8,470 nucleotides of DNA from an uncultured Sulfitobacter sp. GTDB lineage: Bacteria; Pseudomonadota; Alphaproteobacteria; Rhodobacterales; Rhodobacteraceae. Position 1 is the stretch's first letter. The number at the start of each line of letters is the position of its first letter. The translations under genes were made by a program, and so were the position numbers. Shown here in pieces: positions 1 through 8,470 of this stretch. The notes under the pieces were generated by a model that was not told the origin of the DNA, did no database searches, and saw only the letters and a list, made by a program, of their open reading frames with translations. The stretch lies in NCBI GenBank assembly GCA_937923365.1, contig CALAIJ010000240.1, forward strand, positions 1 through 8,470, given 5' to 3'.

Positions 1-199
1 TGCCCAATGGCGCTTGCCCATGGCCGGGCATGTCGATGGCAAAGACGCTGTGCCGCGTCGCCAGCTTTGGCATGACGCCCGCCCAAGCCTCGGCGCGCAG
101 GCCGACACCGTGGATCAACACCACAGCAGGGCCCTCTCCGCAGGACCAATATGTCAGATCACCCGCGCCCTTAGACCGCGGCTGGGTTGTCCAGATCAT
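1..199 (-). CDS. alpha/beta-fold hydrolase, N-terminal 66 residues (cut by window start)
   Basis: The frame was read by hand on the minus strand from ATG at 199-197 and is open to the window edge, so the C-terminus is missing. The protein starts MIWTTQPRSKGAGDLTYW. It has the VVLIHG strand-turn at residues 26-31 (the HG oxyanion-loop signature of alpha/beta hydrolases) and DMPGHG at residues 56-61, the usual D-x-PGHG motif after strand 4. The catalytic Ser/Asp/His would lie beyond the window, so neither substrate nor enzyme class can be given. An AAGGA ribosome-binding site lies about 9 nt before the ATG. The start sits inside the 3' end of the PF06684-type gene with a 29-bp overlap (171-199), which points to one transcript and coupled translation. 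The protein could be an esterase, lactonase or C-C hydrolase; only the fold is supported. Confidence 0.8.
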   Translation of the reverse strand, partial: MIWTTQPRSKGAGDLTYWSCGEGPAVVLIHGVGLRAEAWAGVMPKLATRHSVFAIDMPGHGQAPLG

Positions 200-770
200 G
201 GCCCAAATCCTTGAGGTCCTGATAGCGGTCGCCGATGCGGTGATGTGGGCGGCCTGTGGTGGCGGCGCCCAGTGCTATGACCACTTCGTCGCTGCGCGGT
301 GCATCCGCGATGGAAAACTGGATCGTCAGATAATGCGACCGCCGCCCCACATCGTTCTTGTCCATCAACGGGATCTGGATCGAGGTATCAGCGGCCGCAC
401 GGATGTTGGTAAAGGCCAGATAGGATTTTGCCCCGACTGCCTGCCGGAAGAAGTTCCCGAACCGTAATGTGTGGATCAGGCCAGAGGCATGCTCGACCTC
501 TCCGTTCAGGCCGACAACGCCCGCTTTGCCAAAGGCTTCGATCTGCTCGCCACCGCTTGCCAAATCGACGATCCGGTCGGTCAGCATCTCACCCAAAACG
601 GGGCCAAAGGCGTGAATCTCGGGCTTGAGATCTTCGACGTACCGCCCCGCCCAGGGGTTTGTCAGCACAGCGGCGACAGCAAACATGCGCCAAGGATTTT
701 CGGCGGGTTTGAAACCTTCGATCAGGACATCTTCCTGATACGTGACGATTTTGCGAATCTCTGGGGTCAT
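171..770 (-). CDS. amino acid synthesis family protein (PF06684/DUF1185-like)
   Basis: This 199-residue protein of unproven biochemical role is recognised from memory of the PF06684 'AA_synth' family, whose members are about 190-200 residues. Visible motifs are MTPEIRKIVTYQEDVLIEG at the N-terminus, VLTNPWAGR (35-43), GKAGVVGLNGEVEHASGLIHT (81-101, given by its ends: starts GKAG, ends LIHT) and GRPHHRIGDRYQDLKDLG (173-190). No signal peptide or membrane segment is seen, so it is probably cytosolic. I chose the ATG at 770, which has GGAG 6 nt upstream. A longer frame opening at 824 (18 more residues, MSQAKPRSTF...) lacks family resemblance. The alpha/beta-hydrolase gene overlaps its 3' end, and lysR is divergent 101 bp away, so LysR control is plausible. 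The family name refers to an old proposed link to amino acid synthesis; I infer no specific reaction. Confidence 0.82.
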   Translation of the reverse strand: MTPEIRKIVTYQEDVLIEGFKPAENPWRMFAVAAVLTNPWAGRYVEDLKPEIHAFGPVLGEMLTDRIVDLASGGEQIEAFGKAGVVGLNGEVEHASGLIHTLRFGNFFRQAVGAKSYLAFTNIRAAADTSIQIPLMDKNDVGRRSHYLTIQFSIADAPRSDEVVIALGAATTGRPHHRIGDRYQDLKDLGHDLDNPAAV

Positions 771-871
771 TGGGTGCTCCGGCAGTGTTTCGGGAAATGT
801 ACTGCGGGGCTTGGCTTGGGACAAACGATAGTAAATAATCCAAAAGCATAAGTTATGCTAATGGATGGGTT
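771..871. promoter_or_regulatory. divergent intergenic region between the PF06684-type gene and lysR
   Basis: This 101-bp region separates two divergent genes. Its lysR-proximal part (about 820-860) is AT-rich compared with the surroundings and should hold promoters for one or both directions. I could not assign convincing -35/-10 pairs. The region includes the perfect palindrome at 845-859 and the GGAG ribosome-binding site of the minus-strand gene (777-780 on the plus strand). The layout is typical of a LysR-type regulator controlling a divergent target operon and itself. Confidence 0.55.
845..859. promoter_or_regulatory. perfect palindrome, candidate LysR operator
   Basis: The sequence AGCATAAGTTATGCT is a perfect inverted repeat with 7-bp arms around a central G. 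It ends 12 nt before the lysR ATG at 872. LysR-type regulators bind short interrupted dyads, often near the promoter of a divergent target gene and over their own promoter. The position and symmetry fit an autoregulatory operator, but it does not match the strict T-N11-A form. The TATGCT within it could also act as a -10-like element. The assignment is inference. Confidence 0.45.
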
Positions 872-1789
872 ATGACCAAGGCTTTGCCACCCCTCACATG
901 GTTCCGCGCGTTTGAGGCAGCGGCCCGCCACCTCAGCTTTACCCGTGCTGCGGATGAGCTGGGCGTCACGCAATCGGCGATCAGCCAGCATGTGCGCGCC
1001 CTTGAGGGGCGGCTGGAAAGCCCGCTGTTTGTGCGCACGAAACGCACGCTGCACCTGACGGATGCAGGCCGCTTGCTGTTGCCCGATGTCACCGCTGCGA
1101 TCGGGCAGCTGGACCACGCGACGCAGCGCTTTTTACCCGCCGTGAGCAAACCGCGACTGACCGTTGCCACCAGTGCCAGCATCGCGCAGTGGCTGATTGC
1201 CCCTGCTTTGCGCGCCTTCCAGCAAGCGCATCCGCAGATTGCCATCCAGCTGGTCACAACGATCTGGCCCGACGATTTTTCGACCACTACGGCGGATATC
1301 GAAATCAGGTTTGGCGCGCAGAGTGTTGCCGGCCACGATGCCCACTTGCTGGAGCCGTCCTATCTGATGGCCGTCGCCGCGCCCGAGGTTGCACAGGCGG
1401 TAGCTGCGGACAAAGGGCTTGCCGGCTTGCACGATGTGCCATTGATCCAGCCCGTTGGCATTTCCCGCAGTTGGGCCGCGATGGCGAAAGAGGCCAAGCT
1501 GTCCAAGTTGTTGGAGCCCGCCACACTGGTCGACACCCACGGCCTTGCCGTGGATCTGGCGGTTGCGGGGGCAGGGGTGGCGCTGACCCATGCGCAGGTC
1601 GCCATGCCAGCAGTCAAACGCGGGCTTTTACAGATCTTGCCGTTGGGGCCCTGGCCTGCGGATGAGGGGTATTATCTGGCCGCCCGAACATCTTCGCACC
1701 CGGATGCGCAGAAGACGTTCATCAACTGGTTCCAAGGTCTGTCGCAGACGTTCCATGCGTCAGACGAGGGGCCTAGCCCTCTTTCTTGA
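872..1789 (+). CDS. LysR-family transcriptional regulator (GcvA-like type)
   Basis: This 305-residue DNA-binding regulator has the usual LysR length (about 300). The N-terminal winged helix-turn-helix spans about residues 6-65: PPLTWFRAFEAAARHLSFTRAADELGVTQSAISQHVRALE is followed by the wing (PLFVRTKRTLHLTDAG), and the recognition helix is near residues 33-48. A linker helix (70-90) leads to a periplasmic-binding-protein-like effector domain from about residue 94 (PRLTVATSASIAQWLIAPAL) to the end. The WFRAFEAAARHLSFTRAA start resembles the GcvA/AmpR branch, but the effector cannot be predicted. The gene is divergent from the PF06684/hydrolase pair, its likely target. Its ribosome-binding site is weak (GGATGGG just before the ATG). 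The stop at 1787-1789 lies within the end of the opposing ppsR gene. Confidence 0.92.
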   Translation: MTKALPPLTWFRAFEAAARHLSFTRAADELGVTQSAISQHVRALEGRLESPLFVRTKRTLHLTDAGRLLLPDVTAAIGQLDHATQRFLPAVSKPRLTVATSASIAQWLIAPALRAFQQAHPQIAIQLVTTIWPDDFSTTTADIEIRFGAQSVAGHDAHLLEPSYLMAVAAPEVAQAVAADKGLAGLHDVPLIQPVGISRSWAAMAKEAKLSKLLEPATLVDTHGLAVDLAVAGAGVALTHAQVAMPAVKRGLLQILPLGPWPADEGYYLAARTSSHPDAQKTFINWFQGLSQTFHASDEGPSPLS

Positions 1790-3188
1790 GAAGGTTGTAC
1801 TTGCGCAGTTTCACATAGAACGACTGCCGCGACAGGCCCAGCATTTCGGCAGCAGCCACACGGTTGTTCGATGTCAGTTCGACTGCCGTCTCGATGCACA
1901 TCTTTTCGATGACGTCCGTGGTCTTGGCGACGATCCCCTTCAGGGTGTTGCTGCCGATAAGTTCCACGACAGAGCGCATGTCGACGTCGGTAATCTGGCC
2001 ACCTGCGTTGCGCACGGCCTCGGCACGACTTGCATCGCGGATCACAAGGGCAAAGACAGGCTCTGATCCGGTGTTGATATAGGTGGTCGAAATCTCGACG
2101 GGCACTTCGGTGCCATGTTCGCTGATGATCCGCGTGGCATACATACGCATGGTGCCTGTGCGGGCTGCGTTCTCGCGCATTACGTTGATATCCACACCGC
2201 AGCGTCCCAGAAAATCGGTGATCTGGCGATCTTTGAGGGCTGCGTTCTGGGCGACATTGGTCAGCCGAAGGAAGGCTTCGTTGGCGCTTAGGATTATGTC
2301 GCCCTGGGTGACGAAAACCATCGCGTCCGGGCCCGCCTCGTAGAGGGTTTCGAGTTGTTGGGTCAGGCGGTCCGCAACGGGGGTCATGCTGTCGGGTTTG
2401 CCCAAACGGCAGAGCAGCACCTGGGCGCCCGCTGTGCGGAACAGGGTCGGGCGCAACGCGAACGTGCCACCCGCGCGGCTTTGGGCAGTCACGCTTGCGG
2501 ACTTGCTGGCATTTGCGCGCTGGCACAACGTGTCGAGCAAGGTGCCGTCACTTTCCACCTGCACATGATCGGCCAGAGCACTGCCCACCAGATCATTGCG
2601 CGGACGTCCAAGAACGGCGGATGCCGCAGGGTTGCAATCGATGATCTGACCGTTGTCAGCCGACACGAAAAGCGTGCCCTCGTCCATCTCGGCCATCAGA
2701 ACACGCAGGCGGGTGGCATAGGCGCGCTGGGCTTCGTGATCTTTCTCAAGCGCGATCTGGGCCGCGACAAGTTGCTGCTGCATTTCGGCGACGGGGCGCA
2801 GATCCTGGCCCAGCAGCAAAATCGAATCACCACTGCCAATGTTGTGAAAGCTGTAGCGCACGGGGAACTCTGGCAGATCGCCACTGGCAGAATGGTTCAG
2901 CTCGACCGCGCGGACGGCTCCGGTATCGCTGTCGAGGAATTCTTCCAGCCGCTGGTCCAGCTTCTTGACGCTCTCGACGGTCAGCAGGTCGCGCAGCGGC
3001 TCACCCTCCCATCGCGACAGACCAAGGCGTGATCGAAAACCAGGGTTGCTAAGCACACCCAGCACGATCCCGGCAGGCGACAATACCAAGGCGATATCGG
3101 AAATACGGGAGATGATTTCCGATACGGCATCAGGCTCGATCATCGGGATCAAACCGCTTGTCCAGGACATTTCGCCATGTGGCTTCAT
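1773..3188 (-). CDS. ppsR: PpsR/CrtJ, redox-responsive repressor of photosynthesis genes
   Basis: This 471-residue protein (Rhodobacter PpsR/CrtJ is about 465-470) represses bacteriochlorophyll, carotenoid and light-harvesting genes under oxygen by binding TGT-N12-ACA sites. In order it shows an N-terminal PAS-like domain (about 22-130, with RWEGEPLRDLLTVESV), a glutamine-containing helical linker (130-165, LRPVAEMQQQLVAAQ), PAS1 (about 166-265), PAS2 (about 281-388) and a Fis-type HTH (about 426-466, NNRVAAAEMLGLSRQSFYVK). Cys260 (in VLLCRLG) and Cys431 (in EKMCIET) align with R. sphaeroides Cys251 and Cys424, the known redox pair. Three further cysteines (185, 222, 330) are present. The start is uncertain: ATG at 3188 lies 3 nt after the ppaA stop, while Met7 and Met16 are alternatives and none has a strong ribosome-binding site. 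The gene is probably transcribed with ppaA. The stop overlaps the end of lysR. Confidence 0.97.
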   Translation of the reverse strand: MKPHGEMSWTSGLIPMIEPDAVSEIISRISDIALVLSPAGIVLGVLSNPGFRSRLGLSRWEGEPLRDLLTVESVKKLDQRLEEFLDSDTGAVRAVELNHSASGDLPEFPVRYSFHNIGSGDSILLLGQDLRPVAEMQQQLVAAQIALEKDHEAQRAYATRLRVLMAEMDEGTLFVSADNGQIIDCNPAASAVLGRPRNDLVGSALADHVQVESDGTLLDTLCQRANASKSASVTAQSRAGGTFALRPTLFRTAGAQVLLCRLGKPDSMTPVADRLTQQLETLYEAGPDAMVFVTQGDIILSANEAFLRLTNVAQNAALKDRQITDFLGRCGVDINVMRENAARTGTMRMYATRIISEHGTEVPVEISTTYINTGSEPVFALVIRDASRAEAVRNAGGQITDVDMRSVVELIGSNTLKGIVAKTTDVIEKMCIETAVELTSNNRVAAAEMLGLSRQSFYVKLRKYNLLKKEG

Positions 3189-3191
3189 CTG

Positions 3192-3977
3192 TTATCCAGC
3201 ATCCTGCAAAAGGGTGGTGTCTTGCGTGCGTTCCAATCGACAGGCGTCCAATACAACGTCAACCTCGCTGGTCGCAAGGTCCGCACCTGTCATTTGCTCG
3301 ATGTTGACGTCCTGTTCCAGAACATTGCCTCCGATAAAGACCGGCATTGCGGGCTGCGACAGACGGACGACATTCACCAGATCGGTCAGAGAGGCAAGGC
3401 TCTCGCGGGTCGACGCCGAAATCAGGACACCGGCATACCCTTGAGTTCCCAAGATATTATCAAGCAGAGAAGGTGCAAGTTCCAGTTCGAACCGGACCCC
3501 GATACCCCTGCGACGTAGCTGACCAACCAAAACTGTGGCGCCCAATGTGTGCTGGCACCCTTCAGGGACACCCACCAATAATTTTGGCGCATCGGGTGCT
3601 GTCGCCCGCGCGTAATCGTCTGCGTGATCCTCAAGACGCCACAGCAATGATTGCAGGCGGGCCGAACCGATGCTGACCATCCGGAAATTCAGCGTATCCT
3701 GTACCCAGCAGACCCCAAGGCGACGGGCCACTGTGGGCACGTAATTCTCAGCGATCTCGGCAGGCGGGATCAAGGCTGTCCGCATCTCCAAAATCAGCTT
3801 GTCCAGTGCTGTGCGCTGCGGGTTCAGCACGGCCGCCTGCATCTGGGCAAGATAGCTTTCCAGAGGTTGACGTGCTGCGGGGCGCATGTCGCGGGCAAGC
3901 ACACCCAGCGTCTGCAAGGCGACCCTGCTGACTTTGCAGGTCGTTTCGGGTTCCGGAATTAGGAGGCGTTGCTGCAT
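3192..3977 (-). CDS. ppaA: PpaA/AerR, cobalamin-binding regulator acting with PpsR
   Basis: This 261-residue protein belongs to the PpaA/AerR family, which antagonises or modulates PpsR/CrtJ; R. capsulatus AerR binds cobalamin and responds to light. A helical N-terminal half (about 35-125, including PPAEIAENYVPTVARRLGVCW) resembles the helix-bundle module before B12 domains. It is followed by a B12-binding Rossmann-type domain (about 130-247) with VPEGCQHTLGA at 137-147, ISAST at 186-190 and FIGGNV at 214-219. His143 in QHTLGA is the expected cobalt-coordinating histidine. The chosen ATG at 3977 has a G-rich stretch (GGGGGGG) upstream that can serve as ribosome-binding site. The stop is 3 nt before the ppsR start, so the two form one operon, an adjacency known from Rhodobacter. 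The promoter should lie in 3978-4224, where two PpsR-type sites sit. The symbol aerR is used for the same family. Confidence 0.93.
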   Translation of the reverse strand: MQQRLLIPEPETTCKVSRVALQTLGVLARDMRPAARQPLESYLAQMQAAVLNPQRTALDKLILEMRTALIPPAEIAENYVPTVARRLGVCWVQDTLNFRMVSIGSARLQSLLWRLEDHADDYARATAPDAPKLLVGVPEGCQHTLGATVLVGQLRRRGIGVRFELELAPSLLDNILGTQGYAGVLISASTRESLASLTDLVNVVRLSQPAMPVFIGGNVLEQDVNIEQMTGADLATSEVDVVLDACRLERTQDTTLLQDAG

Positions 3978-4066
3978 GACCCCCCCTTTAAATTGCTCAG
4001 AGTGCGCAGAATGTAGCTTAAAAGCCCTAGTAGAGCCGGCGCTATCGTCACTGAGGCCACCGCAGT

Positions 4067-4084
4067 TGTCAAATAATATTGACA
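4067..4084. promoter_or_regulatory. PpsR/CrtJ-type binding site, ppaA-proximal
   Basis: TGTCAAATAATATTGACA matches the palindromic PpsR/CrtJ consensus TGT-N12-ACA, and also the extended TGTC-N10-GACA form; the outer 6 bp of each arm (TGTCAA/TTGACA) are fully symmetric. The site lies about 90 bp upstream of the ppaA start. Because of the symmetry, a TTGACA -35-like hexamer reads outward on both strands. A bound repressor could therefore block a promoter toward ppaA-ppsR (autoregulation) or act with the second site on bchF. Confidence 0.85.
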
Positions 4085-4153
4085 GTATTTACCCCCAAAT
4101 CCGCGTGATCGACGCAAATGACTGCGGAGTGTCTGGAAAATAACGCTCCAAAG

Positions 4154-4171
4154 TGTAAGTGTAAGTTGACA
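4154..4171. promoter_or_regulatory. PpsR/CrtJ-type binding site, bchF-proximal
   Basis: TGTAAGTGTAAGTTGACA matches TGT-N12-ACA exactly and ends 53 bp before the bchF ATG. It lies in a short tandem repeat of AAGTGT (4151-4165), so a second TGT starts at 4160 and creates a nested GTGT-N6-ACAC dyad at 4159-4172. The right arm is a consensus -35 hexamer (TTGACA, 4166-4171). Binding here would directly exclude RNA polymerase from the bchF promoter. Its centre is 87 bp from the centre of the other site. Confidence 0.82.
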
Positions 4172-4194
4172 CATTTAGTCGATCCTGCCAGATT
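4166..4194 (+). promoter_or_regulatory. candidate bchF-operon promoter
   Basis: A perfect -35 hexamer TTGACA occurs at 4166-4171. With a 17-bp spacer the -10 would be CAGATT at 4189-4194, a poor match (3 of 6) to TATAAT. A weak -10 is common in alphaproteobacterial regulated promoters, but the exact -10 and transcript start cannot be fixed. The overlap of the -35 with the PpsR-type site supports repressor control. Confidence 0.45.
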
Positions 4195-4224
4195 TTCATT
4201 AATCAGCCGGATCAAGGGGGGCTC

Positions 4225-7558
<3,334 letters not shown>

Positions 7559-7562
7559 CGTG

Positions 7563-8470
7563 ATGCATAAGCCCTACAACGTCGTTCTGATGACGTTGGA
7601 TCGCCACGCGGCAGGCCCTGCTGCGCGGGCCGCACCACGTTTGGCGCAGGCCTATCCCGGCTTGCAGCTGACCATTCATGCGGCTGCTGAGTGGGGCAAG
7701 GACGATGCAGCACTGGAAGCGGCACGTGCAGACATCGCCCAAGCGGATATCATCATCTCTTCCGTGATCTTCCTTGAAGACCACATCAAGGCAATCCTGC
7801 CCGATCTCAAAGCCCGCCGCGACGATTGTGACGCCATGGTAGGCATCATCGCTGATACCGAAATCGTCAAGCTGACACGGATGGGCGATCTGGACATGTC
7901 GCGCCCTGCCACGGGGGCGATGGCGTTGTTGAAAAAGCTGAAGCCCGCCAAAAAGGGCGGCTCCGCCGGTGCTGGCCAGATGAAAATGCTGCGCCGCATC
8001 CCCAAGTTGCTGCGTTTGATCCCAGGCAAATCGCAAGACCTGCGCGCGTGGTTCCTGTCCATGCAGTACTGGCTGGGTGGGTCAGACGAAAACATCGAGA
8101 ACCTCGTGCGGTTCCTTGTGTCGCGCTATGCGCACCGGATCGAATGGCAGGGCGACGATGTGGCCTTGCCCGTCGAATATCCCGATGTCGGCATCTATCA
8201 TCCCGATCTGCCTTCAACGCATATCACCACAGATATTGCCGCGTTGCCGCCGCGCCACGCGGGCGCCACCATCGGTCTGTTGATGCTGCGCAGCTACATC
8301 CTTGCCGGAGATACAGCGCATTACGATCACGTCATTCGCACGTTAGAAGCGCGCGGCCTGAATGTTGTGCCCACCTTTGCAGGGGGTCTTGATGGCCGCC
8401 CTGCGATGGACGCCTACTTTGGCGGCGTTGATGCGGTTGTCTCCCTCACAGGTTTCAGCCTTGTCGGCGG
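7563..8470 (+). CDS. bchH: BchH, Mg-chelatase porphyrin-binding subunit (N-terminal 302 residues; cut by window end)
   Basis: I translated this frame by hand from ATG at 7563 and it stays open to the window edge. It begins MHKPYNVVLMTLDRHAAG. Family features include ADIIISSVIFLEDHIKAILPDL, VGIIADTEIVKLTRMGDLDMS, WFLSMQYWLGGSDENIENLVRFLVSRY and LMLRSYILAGDTAHYDHVIRTLEARGLNVVPTFAGGLDGRPAM (given by ends). These match the DUF3479 N-terminal domain and the start of the CobN/Mg-chelatase domain. BchH binds protoporphyrin IX and, with BchI and BchD, inserts Mg2+, the first committed step of bacteriochlorophyll synthesis. Full proteins are near 1,200 residues, so about a quarter is present. The start is 4 nt after the bchB stop with no clear ribosome-binding site, so translational coupling to bchB is likely. 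CobN is excluded by operon context and the N-terminal sequence. Confidence 0.95.
   Translation, partial: MHKPYNVVLMTLDRHAAGPAARAAPRLAQAYPGLQLTIHAAAEWGKDDAALEAARADIAQADIIISSVIFLEDHIKAILPDLKARRDDCDAMVGIIADTEIVKLTRMGDLDMSRPATGAMALLKKLKPAKKGGSAGAGQMKMLRRIPKLLRLIPGKSQDLRAWFLSMQYWLGGSDENIENLVRFLVSRYAHRIEWQGDDVALPVEYPDVGIYHPDLPSTHITTDIAALPPRHAGATIGLLMLRSYILAGDTAHYDHVIRTLEARGLNVVPTFAGGLDGRPAMDAYFGGVDAVVSLTGFSLVG

Larger units (their letters stand above)
3978..4224. promoter_or_regulatory. divergent control region between ppaA-ppsR and bchFNBH
   Basis: This 247-bp non-coding stretch is less GC-rich than its flanks and separates the regulatory operon (minus) from the bacteriochlorophyll operon (plus). 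It holds two exact TGT-N12-ACA sites (4067-4084 and 4154-4171), TTGACA hexamers within both, and ribosome-binding sites at each end (AGGGGGG before bchF, GGGGGGG before ppaA). I looked for an FNR-type TTGAT-N4-ATCAA box and saw none. Short open frames that cross it in several directions do not resemble proteins and are not called. Confidence 0.85.

Noticed and set aside
786..803. TGT-N12-ACT near-match to a PpsR site
   Set aside because: One half-site is wrong (ACT, not ACA), and it lies next to non-photosynthesis genes.
771..824. Longer start for the PF06684-type gene at 824
   Set aside because: The added 18 residues do not resemble the family, and the ATG at 770 has GGAG at good spacing.
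2355..3032. 225-codon plus-strand frame opposite ppsR
   Set aside because: It is antisense to a confidently identified gene, and the composition is that of a shadow frame.
3959..4174. 71-codon minus-strand frame and an 85-codon plus-strand frame across the control region
   Set aside because: No recognisable protein features, no good ribosome-binding site, and they cross the exact PpsR-type sites and both genes' leaders.
4166..4184. Possible FNR-type box starting at TTGAC
   Set aside because: The second half ATCAA is not at the required 4-bp spacing.

Overview
The window covers one edge of a photosynthesis gene cluster (PGC) from an alphaproteobacterial anoxygenic phototroph. It is most like a Rhodobacterales/Roseobacter-group aerobic anoxygenic phototroph. 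The evidence is the GC-rich codon use and the gene order ppsR-ppaA / bchF-bchN-bchB-bchH, which matches the order known from Rhodobacter. I cannot name genus or species from sequence reading alone.

Layout. Positions 1-1789 appear to lie outside the PGC. A minus-strand pair there encodes an alpha/beta hydrolase (N-terminal part only, cut by the window) and an 'amino acid synthesis' (PF06684/DUF1185-type) protein, and the two genes overlap. A LysR-type regulator is divergent from this pair, and a perfect 15-bp palindrome lies just before its start codon. Positions 1773-3977 hold a minus-strand regulatory operon: ppaA/aerR (cobalamin-binding antirepressor family) followed after 3 bp by ppsR/crtJ (PAS-PAS-HTH repressor of photosynthesis genes). 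The lysR and ppsR 3' ends overlap tail to tail by 17 bp, so the apparent PGC border has no spacer. Positions 3978-4224 are a divergent regulatory region with two exact TGT-N12-ACA PpsR/CrtJ-type sites, each containing a TTGACA -35-like hexamer. Positions 4225-8470 are a plus-strand bacteriochlorophyll operon: bchF, bchN and bchB joined by 4-nt ATGA overlaps, then bchH starting 4 nt after bchB and running off the window.

How it works together. BchN and BchB are the catalytic NB component of light-independent protochlorophyllide reductase (partner BchL is not in the window). BchH is the large porphyrin-binding subunit of Mg-chelatase, and BchF hydrates the 3-vinyl group. PpsR is expected to repress the bch operon, and possibly its own operon, under oxygen through the shared intergenic sites. 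PpaA is expected to modulate PpsR in response to cobalamin and/or light/redox.

Most of the window is a recognisable known system. The less charted parts are the hydrolase/PF06684/LysR unit, the arrangement of the PpsR sites, and three cysteines in PpsR beyond the two redox cysteines known in the Rhodobacter protein. I saw no RNA genes, CRISPR, insertion sequences or phage genes.
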